Part shown: piece after piece, positions 32,657-39,272 of the stretch
Position numbering within the stretch: the stretch's first letter is position 1
Layout: each line of letters begins with the position of its first letter
Assembly: GCA_937948815.1 (NCBI GenBank)
Contig: CALFAM010000062.1
Span: forward strand, 1-39,272
Origin: an uncultured bacterium
GTDB lineage: Bacteria; Acidobacteriota; Thermoanaerobaculia; Multivoradales; J023
Length of the DNA stretch: 39,272 bases
Reading direction: 5' to 3'
Translations under genes and position numbers: made by a program
Notes under the pieces: model-generated
The model's database searches: none
What the model saw: only the letters and a program-made list of their open reading frames with translations
What the model was told of the DNA's origin: nothing

Positions 32657-33424
32657 TTAGGGTGGAGCAGCGCCCTCCGGAAGGGACAGATTGCGGTGCA
32701 GGAAGCGGATTCGCAGGACCTCGAACAGCATTCCCAGGCTGTCGCGGACCGGGTCGACCTTGGAACCTTCGCAATGCACCCAGCGGACCCCCACTTCTTT
32801 GACCCGGTAGCCGAGCTTGCGCGCCAGGTAGAGGTGTTCGACATCGAAGGCGAAGCCGTAGGATTTCTGCAGCAGCGCCAGGGTGTGCGCAGCCTCGCGC
32901 CGGTAGATCTTGAATCCACACTGGGTGTCGCCATAGCCGCGAACGCCGGCAAGGCTCAGCGCGAGCTGCCAGCCGCGACTCATCATGCGGCGCAAGAGCG
33001 GCTTGGCCTCGGCCTGTGCGTCTGCGTGGTGTCGAGAACCGATGATCAGGTCGTAGCCGGCCTCGACGGCGGGAATCATGGCTTCGACCTCCTCGATCGG
33101 GGTCGAGAGATCGGCGTCGGAGAAGAGAACGATCTCGCCCCGTGCCTGAACCATGGCGCGTGCAATCGAGAACCCCTTGCCGACATTCTTGATGTTCTCC
33201 ATCAGGCGGATCGGCTGCTGATCGTTGAACACTTGGGCATAGCTGTCGATCACCCGCACGACTTCCGCCGTGAGGTCGCAGCTGCCGTCGTCGACCACGA
33301 TCACTTCGCTCTCGTAGCTCTGCTTTTTGAGGTAGTCGACGACCGTGTAGAGCGTGTCCGCGATGCGCGCTTCTTCGTTGAAGGCGGGGATGATCAGGGT
33401 GAGATAAGGAGCGTTTTCGGCCAT
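32657..33424 (-). CDS. Family 2 glycosyltransferase (dolichyl-phosphate glucosyltransferase-like)
   Basis: 255 aa from ATG 33424 (AGGTG upstream; GTG 33433 is the alternative). The GT-A fold is clear: LTLIIPAFNEEARI at 8-21, VVDDGS at 43-48, the DAD metal motif in FSDADLSTP (101-109), IIGSRH and GYGDTQCGFKIYRR. The VGKGFSIARAM and DTQCGFK motifs match Alg5/DPM-like transferases that put a sugar on a polyprenyl phosphate. No C-terminal membrane helices are present. The upstream GT-C gene ends 9 bp before it, so the pair may build and then use a lipid-linked sugar to glycosylate exported proteins or polysaccharide. Confidence 0.92.
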   Translation of the reverse strand: MAENAPYLTLIIPAFNEEARIADTLYTVVDYLKKQSYESEVIVVDDGSCDLTAEVVRVIDSYAQVFNDQQPIRLMENIKNVGKGFSIARAMVQARGEIVLFSDADLSTPIEEVEAMIPAVEAGYDLIIGSRHHADAQAEAKPLLRRMMSRGWQLALSLAGVRGYGDTQCGFKIYRREAAHTLALLQKSYGFAFDVEHLYLARKLGYRVKEVGVRWVHCEGSKVDPVRDSLGMLFEVLRIRFLHRNLSLPEGAAPP

Positions 33425-33433
33425 GGTGGTCAC

Positions 33434-35011
33434 CTACTGTGAAGACGTTGGGTGTCGACGTTGGTAGACCGTGATCGATCCACGATCGATCTTCGTAATC
33501 ACGCTGGAATGGCGGTACGGGAAGTCCGCGACGATGTCGTAGTTTCGCGGCAGCACACCTTTGCGCAACTCGGCCGTGAGTGCAGGCGTCACCTGGCCAT
33601 CGAGGACGATGAGGTCGAATTTGGCGTCCCAGACGGCATCGATCACATCCTGATCGTGGAACTGCGCATCGAGATCGTTGTCGAGCCAGGCTGTTTCGCT
33701 GAATGCGGTCAGAGGAAGCGCGGGGTAGAGGGCGCGTCGAAGCAGATAGGGATCCTCACTGAGCACGCGCATGCCTGGTTTCACCAACGATGCGACCATT
33801 CGAATCGCCGGTCGGCTATCCGGATACCCGTTCTCCATGGCCTTGACCTGCTGAATGCCGAGCGCGGCAAGGCTCGCCAGGGCCGCGGCAGGGAGCCATC
33901 GCCCAAGCCGAAACGATTGGCCGTCCGGGCGGTGGGCGTACAGCAGCGCGCAAAGAGGTGCCAGGAAGTAGCTGCTGTAGACCAGGTGCTTGAAGAGAGA
34001 GATCCGATCACCCTGGAGTATGTGGTAGGCCGGCATCGGCAACGTGAACAGCAGCAGATAGGCCAGCGGAATCGACGTTCCGTGAATCGTTCCCCGGCCG
34101 TTGCGGTACGCGAGCAGGCAACCGGTCAGGCCCAAGGCAAGGGGTAGGCCACAGGCGATCAGCGTCTCGACGAGCACACCCGTGCGTGTGGCGTTGGCCG
34201 TGTGCGCGCCGGCAATTTGCACACGGTAGAGCTCGAGCAGGTCGGGTACATGGACCGCCGCGTAGAGCAGGCCGACCGCCGCAGTCGGGGCCAGAAAGCT
34301 CACGATGTACTGCCGCAGCTTGTCGACGATGAGCAGGAAGAAAACCGGCAGGTAGAGCACGACAACGTATTTGGTGAGCACGGCGACGGCGAACGACACG
34401 CCGGCCAGCACGGCGACGGCATGGCCGCGGGAGCCCTTGCATTGGGCCGCCTGGAGCAAGAGGGCGAACGAGATCGTGAAGAAGAAAAACGCTGGCGCAT
34501 CGTAGGTCGCGAAGCGGCTGATGAATGCGTGCGCGGCCGACAGCGCGACGATGCTGGTCGACAATGCTGCGAGCAGGCGATCCCCGAGCAGAGCGCAGGC
34601 CGTAAAAAAGGCGACGATCAGGGAGAGTGCGCCGAAAACCGCGCTGATCGCCCGCGCACCCACCAAACCGCCCCAGTGCTCACCCAGCCCGATCAGCCAG
34701 AGAGGCAGGTCGGAGCTGAAGATGAACGTCTGGTTCGGCCAGGTCTCACCATTCATCAACAGGCGGCCGACGAAGAGATAGGTGTTCTCGTCGAGATACG
34801 GACCATTGAAGCCCAGTTCGAAACGCAGGAAGAGACCGACGGCGAAGGCGAGGGCGGCACCGATCGCGAGATCGGTGCGCGCCTGGGAAGCCGCCGAAGT
34901 ACCGGCTGCGTGGCTGTCTTGGAGACCATCCGCTGCCGCCGCCGGTCCGGGTGGTGAGGCGGTGGAGACCTGGCTTGACGCCATGGCTTGTGTCGCCGGT
35001 CCCTGGGGCAT
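33434..35011 (-). CDS. Polytopic GT-C (GT39/PMT-like) glycosyltransferase
   Basis: 525 aa from ATG 35011 (GAGGA about eleven bases upstream, inside the end of the previous gene; ATG 34984 is possible). An Ala/Ser/Pro-rich N-terminus precedes about eleven membrane helices. The first external loop has GPYLDENTYLFVGRLLMNGE, the acidic motif expected for GT-C enzymes using lipid-phosphate sugars. After the last helix (about 390-405) comes a soluble about 120-aa domain (FDLIVLDGQVTPALTAELRK). It begins 17 bp after the giant FG-GAP gene and is followed within 9 bp by the GT2 gene. Glycosylation of neighbouring exported proteins is plausible but inferred. Confidence 0.87.
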   Translation of the reverse strand: MPQGPATQAMASSQVSTASPPGPAAAADGLQDSHAAGTSAASQARTDLAIGAALAFAVGLFLRFELGFNGPYLDENTYLFVGRLLMNGETWPNQTFIFSSDLPLWLIGLGEHWGGLVGARAISAVFGALSLIVAFFTACALLGDRLLAALSTSIVALSAAHAFISRFATYDAPAFFFFTISFALLLQAAQCKGSRGHAVAVLAGVSFAVAVLTKYVVVLYLPVFFLLIVDKLRQYIVSFLAPTAAVGLLYAAVHVPDLLELYRVQIAGAHTANATRTGVLVETLIACGLPLALGLTGCLLAYRNGRGTIHGTSIPLAYLLLFTLPMPAYHILQGDRISLFKHLVYSSYFLAPLCALLYAHRPDGQSFRLGRWLPAAALASLAALGIQQVKAMENGYPDSRPAIRMVASLVKPGMRVLSEDPYLLRRALYPALPLTAFSETAWLDNDLDAQFHDQDVIDAVWDAKFDLIVLDGQVTPALTAELRKGVLPRNYDIVADFPYRHSSVITKIDRGSITVYQRRHPTSSQ

Positions 35012-35028
35012 CGTATGGTCCCGCGTCC

Positions 35029-38000
35029 TCACGGCTGAATGCCGACGGTGGTCGACCACTGGCTGGTGTCGCCAGACTCGAAGCCGCTCGAGAACAAGAC
35101 GGCATCGTCGATCGTGAGGTCGTCGAAGAGAACTTCGACGAGCGGGCCCGTGCCTTCTTCGACGCCGATCTCACATTGATAGGAGATGCCAACCAGCGGA
35201 CGCGGCGCGCGATCCCGGAATCGCGTCCAATTGGAACTGTCCGGCGCCAGCACGGTCCGCTCCTCGGTGATCAGCGTGGCCGTGCCGCCACGACAGTCTC
35301 CGGTGGTGAAGACGGTGCATCGACGCACGATGCTCGCTGGCTCCGCGCCCTCGACCCGTATCGATCCCGAGAAGATGGGTTGCTGCACGGTAAGCGGGAT
35401 GCATTGGAAGGCGACGGTTTCGTTCGGCATACCGAGATCGACGATCTGGATCGCGCCCGAGGCGCTCGCCTGGTCGATATCGAGGCGGGTGTGGTGCACC
35501 GCGTTTGCGCCGGCATCTGAGAACCAGCCCGCGAGACCGCAGTCGAGCTGGCCGTTGCGGAGCGCGTTGTCGTTGGCGATCCGTACCTGACCGAGCCAAT
35601 CGCCGCCCGCGGTCCCGTCGCCGTCGCCATCGAAGCCGTTGCCGAGTAGATCCGTCAGCGTGTCGCAAACCACGAGGCGGTACAGATCATCCGGCAACGG
35701 TTGACCACCACCCACCATCAGGCTCGCCGATCGCGTTGCCGGATTCCAGGACACGGAATCGATCGTCAGCAGCTCGTCGTCGCCGAGTGGCGCCTGGCAG
35801 CTGGTGGTCTGAAGATCGCGATCACTGCCTGCGCGCAACAGCCGGTAGCTTGCTGGATTGGTGACGTCGCCGATCGTCGTCGTTCCGGGATGGTCGGCAA
35901 GCAGCTCGGAGAAGCCGATGTCGATTTGTGAGACGGCCTCTTGCGCCTCACCGCAGGCGTTGATCGTCGCGCTTCCGGCCCGGACCGAGACCACCACGGG
36001 GGGCAGGCCATTGTCGGGCGGAACCGGCTCGCGCTCGAGGCCGGTATGCCCTTCCCCGTTTCGGAATTCCGACCACAGGATCGCGTTGGCAGTCACGCTG
36101 CCGTTGGCTTCCAACGCGTACATGCGCTGGTCGTTGGCACCCACGACGATCGAAGGGAGGCCATCCCCATCGAGATCGGCAATGGCTGGCGACGAGAAGA
36201 TGAGTGCCCGAAGGCTGACCGGGAAGTTGCCGCCCGCGGAGGTCTGAATGGCGTTCGCGCCGCCATCCAGGGCGTAGACGCTCATGTCGAAGGAGCCGAA
36301 GACGACCTCCGCCGATCCATCGCCGTCGAAGTCGGTCACGGCGGGTGAGCTTTGGACGGCCGATCCGGTCACGAACGGCCAGCCGCTGACGGTCGTGCCG
36401 TCGTGGTGCCAGGCGTAAACCTTGCCGTCCAACGAGCCGACCACGATCTCGAGATCGGCATCGTTGTCGAGATCGCCGATCGCGGGCGACGATGGCCCGC
36501 CGAGCACGCGAGTCATGGTGCGAATGAGCGTGCCATCGGCCCCCAGCATGGTCACGTCGCCACCATCGTCGGCGACGACGATCTCGAGGCCGGCCTGGGC
36601 ATCGAGATCAGCCACGGCCGGCGAGGCCAGGACGGTTTCACCCAGCGCCACGGGCCAACCGGTCAGCGCTGCGCCGGCCGTGTCGAGCACGTGGACGTCC
36701 CCGGTGTTGCTGACCGTCACGATTTCCAATCCGGCCACACCATCGACATCCGCCACTACGGGCGCTGGCAGGAGCACGAACGCATTGCCTTCGTCGACCG
36801 TGCCGCCGACTGCGACGGGGAAGCCCGGGAGGAGGGCGCCGGTCGTATCCCAGCCATAGAGCATGGTGTCGCCGGCCAGGAGGAAGAGCTCCGGCTTGGT
36901 ATCGCCGAGGACATCGATCACCGTCACCGTGGAACGAAGGGGTGCGCGATTGGTCACCCAGAGGCCGGCCGGTGTGCCGTCGTGGTGGAAGGCATAGACC
37001 GCGCCATCGTCGTAACCGCGAATGATCTCGAGATCGAGGTCGCCATCGAGATCGGCAAGGGAAATCGAGGCGTTGGACTCTTGGGTAGCGAAGGTGTTGG
37101 GGTTGATCGTCTGCAGCACAGTGCCGGCCGAATCGAAGATCACAATCTCGTCGAGAAAGCCGCCGCCCACCACCTCGAGCGTACCGTTGTTGTCGAGATC
37201 GCCGATCGCGGGTGAAGCGCTCACCGAGGCGGAGAAGGTGTGATTGAACGCAAACGATCCAGCCGGCAAAGTCGGTGCGCCCCGCAGCTCCGGCAAGATC
37301 GGTGGCGCGACGCTGCCGGTCACAGGCCACACCAACCCGAACGAGGGACTCTGGAACCAATTGGTGGACTGGAGCTTGCCCGACGCGATGTACGACACGA
37401 AGTCTGGGTAGCCTTCCCAAATGGGTGTCCGCTCGATCGGCCATTGCCACACCATGTCGAACTGTTCGACCAGGTCGAGCGGTAGGCCGAGGAGCGGCGT
37501 GTCCTCTCCGTAAAGCTCGGCCGTCACCACGTCCTGGGTCGCGCTGCGCAGGCGCCAGCGCTGATAGATCGTCTCGCCCGTATCGATCACGTTGATGAAG
37601 GGCCCCACGAGGTGGTTGAAGGTCTCATCGAGATGCATGGTTTGCGCGTCATCCGACACGCGAGGGTTCATCGCGGTTTCGTTGATCTCGGCCTTGATGT
37701 GGACCCGCAAGCCGTCGATGCGGTTCGGTTCGGTCTGTGCGATATCCGTGTTCGATGCAAATGGGCTCCCGCCGACATTGGCGGACGGCAGCGCAAGGAA
37801 GGTGTCGCCGAAGAGGCTGATGTTTGAAATCAAGTCGCCGTCCACGTTGACTGGTGTATCGCGGTTCTCGAACGTTCCATCGCGATCGAATCGCGTGACT
37901 GTGAGTGTAGCCATTCCTGCGATTCCAAGATCGAGACGTGGTTCATGGTTGAAGCCCGCGCCACGGGCGAGCGCTTCCACCACCACATCGATCCGCGACC

Positions 38001-39108
38001 AGTTGCCCGCGCCGTCGTCCTCTTCGCGTAGCTCGACCGAGATCACCCAATCGTTGTAGTCGAAGTCGTTGGCGAACGTCGAATCGTTCTTGAGATCTTC
38101 GAAAGCGTAGATCCGTTCCGAAACCCGATCGAATGCGTTGACCGGTGTCGTCTCGATGTCTTGTCCCGTGACGGGTGTGCCACCGGTTTGTGACCCGTCG
38201 TCCGTGGCATCGAGGGTGGCACTCAGTTGTGTGGTCGTACCAGGAAGATCGACATCCACGCGGACAACGAAGAGAGCGAAGTCGAAGGGCGCCCCTGCCT
38301 CCAGGTCTCCTTTCGCCAGCGTGCACATGGTTCCCGCGGGCGCGCCGTCGGTGCAGGACCAGCGAACGTCGCTCGAGTTTTCTTCGAATTCCGTATGGTC
38401 GGGCACGGTCAGAGTCACCACCACGCCACGGGCGTCTTGGCCTTGAATGTTGCCGAAAGTCACGTGGTAGATCAGTACATCGCCTGCCATTACCACCGTG
38501 TCTAGGTCATTGGCGTTGACGGAAATGTCAGGTGCCGCTAGCAACGGGGTGACTTCGCTCTCCGTGTTGTCCGCGATGTTCGCGTCGGCTCCATTCAACC
38601 CGTCATCGCTGATGGTTCCCGTGATCGTAATGTCTTCGACGTCTGCGGCCACGGTGTTCGCGATCTTGACGGCAAACGTTTCCATGACGTTGGCGCCGAT
38701 TCCGAGAGCGCCGACGCTCTGTGTGCAGAGCGTGCCGGCGGGCGCTTCGTCGGCGCAGGACCACGTGCCGCTGCTGTTTATACTGTTGAAGACGGTGTCC
38801 GCGGGAACCGTGATCTCGAATGTCACACCAGTGGCTCCGGCCGTTCCGCTGTTGTCACCGTCGACGGTGTAGCTCAAGATCGAATCTGAGGACGTCGATG
38901 TGCCGCCGTCATCGATGGTGATGGCGAGATCGGGCTGAGTCCCGAGGAAGGCCTTGGCTGAGGCCTCGACCTTGGCCATGCTGGGGACTGCGAAGATCAG
39001 AGCCAAGAGGCTCGCGAACCAACAGTGCGCCAGGCGCGTGCAGAGAGGGGAAAAACGAGTTGATCGGGCTGATTGCGGGCCACGGCGCGTCGAAGTATGA
39101 AGCTGCAT
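35029..39108 (-). CDS. Giant exported FG-GAP/LruC-type protein with FESGDTS tail
   Basis: 1359 aa from ATG 39108 (GGAAGGGA seven bases upstream). The signal peptide is long (core CWFASLLALIFAVPSMA). Two DUF11-like beta domains, each with a Cys pair (TWSCADEAPAGTLC, RWSCTDGAPAGTMC), cover about 55-320. A LruC-like domain follows (about 330-600) with EDLKNDSTFANDFDYNDWVI, a probable calcium loop. FG-GAP/PQQ-like blades with DLDxDxxLEIV loops span about 630-1040. Then come an Ig-like segment (about 1060-1180), a beta-sandwich, and the tail LFSSGFESGDTSQWSTTVG. It is first in a run with the two glycosyltransferases. Upstream are a sigma-54 promoter and a hairpin with T-tract. Confidence 0.9.
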   Translation of the reverse strand: MQLHTSTRRGPQSARSTRFSPLCTRLAHCWFASLLALIFAVPSMAKVEASAKAFLGTQPDLAITIDDGGTSTSSDSILSYTVDGDNSGTAGATGVTFEITVPADTVFNSINSSGTWSCADEAPAGTLCTQSVGALGIGANVMETFAVKIANTVAADVEDITITGTISDDGLNGADANIADNTESEVTPLLAAPDISVNANDLDTVVMAGDVLIYHVTFGNIQGQDARGVVVTLTVPDHTEFEENSSDVRWSCTDGAPAGTMCTLAKGDLEAGAPFDFALFVVRVDVDLPGTTTQLSATLDATDDGSQTGGTPVTGQDIETTPVNAFDRVSERIYAFEDLKNDSTFANDFDYNDWVISVELREEDDGAGNWSRIDVVVEALARGAGFNHEPRLDLGIAGMATLTVTRFDRDGTFENRDTPVNVDGDLISNISLFGDTFLALPSANVGGSPFASNTDIAQTEPNRIDGLRVHIKAEINETAMNPRVSDDAQTMHLDETFNHLVGPFINVIDTGETIYQRWRLRSATQDVVTAELYGEDTPLLGLPLDLVEQFDMVWQWPIERTPIWEGYPDFVSYIASGKLQSTNWFQSPSFGLVWPVTGSVAPPILPELRGAPTLPAGSFAFNHTFSASVSASPAIGDLDNNGTLEVVGGGFLDEIVIFDSAGTVLQTINPNTFATQESNASISLADLDGDLDLEIIRGYDDGAVYAFHHDGTPAGLWVTNRAPLRSTVTVIDVLGDTKPELFLLAGDTMLYGWDTTGALLPGFPVAVGGTVDEGNAFVLLPAPVVADVDGVAGLEIVTVSNTGDVHVLDTAGAALTGWPVALGETVLASPAVADLDAQAGLEIVVADDGGDVTMLGADGTLIRTMTRVLGGPSSPAIGDLDNDADLEIVVGSLDGKVYAWHHDGTTVSGWPFVTGSAVQSSPAVTDFDGDGSAEVVFGSFDMSVYALDGGANAIQTSAGGNFPVSLRALIFSSPAIADLDGDGLPSIVVGANDQRMYALEANGSVTANAILWSEFRNGEGHTGLEREPVPPDNGLPPVVVSVRAGSATINACGEAQEAVSQIDIGFSELLADHPGTTTIGDVTNPASYRLLRAGSDRDLQTTSCQAPLGDDELLTIDSVSWNPATRSASLMVGGGQPLPDDLYRLVVCDTLTDLLGNGFDGDGDGTAGGDWLGQVRIANDNALRNGQLDCGLAGWFSDAGANAVHHTRLDIDQASASGAIQIVDLGMPNETVAFQCIPLTVQQPIFSGSIRVEGAEPASIVRRCTVFTTGDCRGGTATLITEERTVLAPDSSNWTRFRDRAPRPLVGISYQCEIGVEEGTGPLVEVLFDDLTIDDAVLFSSGFESGDTSQWSTTVGIQP

Positions 39109-39127
39109 TTCACTATCCCTTCCAAAG

Positions 39128-39164
39128 CGAAAAAAACAAAAAGGTGATCCTCTCGGATCGCCTT
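39128..39164 (-). terminator. Hairpin with T-tract in the leader of the giant exported-protein gene
   Basis: Reading the minus strand, AAGGCGATCC (39164-39155) and GGATCACCTT (39150-39141) form a 10-bp stem (one A-C mismatch) with a GAGA loop, followed by a long T-tract with one G and a final C (39140-39129). This is an intrinsic-terminator shape only 20 bp before the start codon. It could stop transcripts entering from beyond the window, or attenuate the gene itself. Confidence 0.75.
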
Positions 39165-39172
39165 ACAGACAT

Positions 39173-39188
39173 AGCAAACCCCGTGCCG
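39173..39188 (-). promoter_or_regulatory. Sigma-54-like promoter for the giant exported-protein gene
   Basis: On the minus strand CGGCACG (39188-39182), GGGT, TTGCT (39177-39173): one mismatch (C for T) to the consensus and exact GG/GC spacing. The expected start, near 39162, falls at the foot of the hairpin at 39141-39164. Confidence 0.75.
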
Positions 39189-39203
39189 GTAGGGTGATCA
39201 AGA

Positions 39204-39219
39204 CGCATGACCGTAAATG
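39204..39219. promoter_or_regulatory. Second copy of the CGCATGACSGTAAATG element
   Basis: CGCATGACCGTAAATG matches 17983-17998 at 15 of 16 bases. Both copies lie upstream of sigma-54-like promoters of genes for FESGDTS-tailed exported proteins, although in opposite orientation relative to the gene. A shared activator site is inferred. Confidence 0.4.
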
Positions 39220-39272
39220 ATGTGGCTGTTGAGGGGGTTGATATGTCGCGGGTGGCGAGTGGGCGTTGTGGA

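Overview
The window is a GC-rich (about 63-65 % by eye) chromosomal segment from a free-living Gram-negative bacterium. Several traits recall Acidobacteriota (Thermoanaerobaculia-like lineages): many exported beta-propeller, beta-helix and FG-GAP proteins, a C-terminal tail of the form DGFESGDTSxWS on several of them, a Ser/Thr kinase fused to TPRs, a BlaI/BlaR pair and large VPS10/sortilin-like propellers. No rRNA or tRNA was seen, so the taxonomic guess is inference from protein style only. No phage, IS element or CRISPR array was recognised.

Layout. 1-4171: a truncated exported BNR propeller (-), an exported DUF4097-like protein, and an exported 781-aa protein with a Cys-rich C-terminus that ends at a clear intrinsic terminator. 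4214-5885: a JAMM protease followed by an E1-like/rhodanese fusion (MoeZ type). 6028-8072: a divergent LysR regulator and EamA-type exporter with two dyads between them. 8275-9875: an ECF sigma factor and an RskA-like anti-sigma factor with overlapping stop/start. 9924-13245 (-): exported NTF2/Cds6-like protein, zinc-ribbon rhomboid protease, MoaA. 13452-17930: a 1125-aa propeller and a divergent TPR lipoprotein-like/exported protein, separated by a perfect 15-bp inverted repeat. 18135-21349: two translationally coupled exported proteins (parallel beta-helix; Ig/LamG). 21560-22066: a small CxxC protein ending in a 16-bp tandem repeat. 22316-25230: BlaI plus a BlaR1-type M56 metalloprotease whose sensor domain is replaced by 13 HEAT-like repeats, driven from a promoter enclosed in a perfect 20-bp inverted repeat. 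25304-28474: a LecB-like small protein, a FHA-like/AAA+/double-Fis sigma-54 activator and an unknown protein. 28489-39108 (-): a giant exported FG-GAP protein, a GT-C glycosyltransferase, a GT2 glycosyltransferase, an exported FG-GAP protein and a kinase-TPR protein.

How it may work together. Reading the spaces between genes by eye gives four sites of the form (T/C)GGC-N7-TTGCT with the exact sigma-54 -24/-12 spacing. Each lies upstream of, and points at, a gene: the beta-helix protein (18135), the LecB-like protein (25735, -), the unknown protein (27944) and the giant FG-GAP protein (39108, -). The window also encodes one sigma-54 activator, lying between two of these targets. I infer a local sigma-54 regulon that switches on surface or lectin-like proteins, two of which carry the DGFESGDTS-type tail. 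A second candidate new system is the BlaI/BlaR-HEAT pair, a proteolysis-relieved repressor circuit whose input domain is a HEAT solenoid rather than a penicillin-binding domain.
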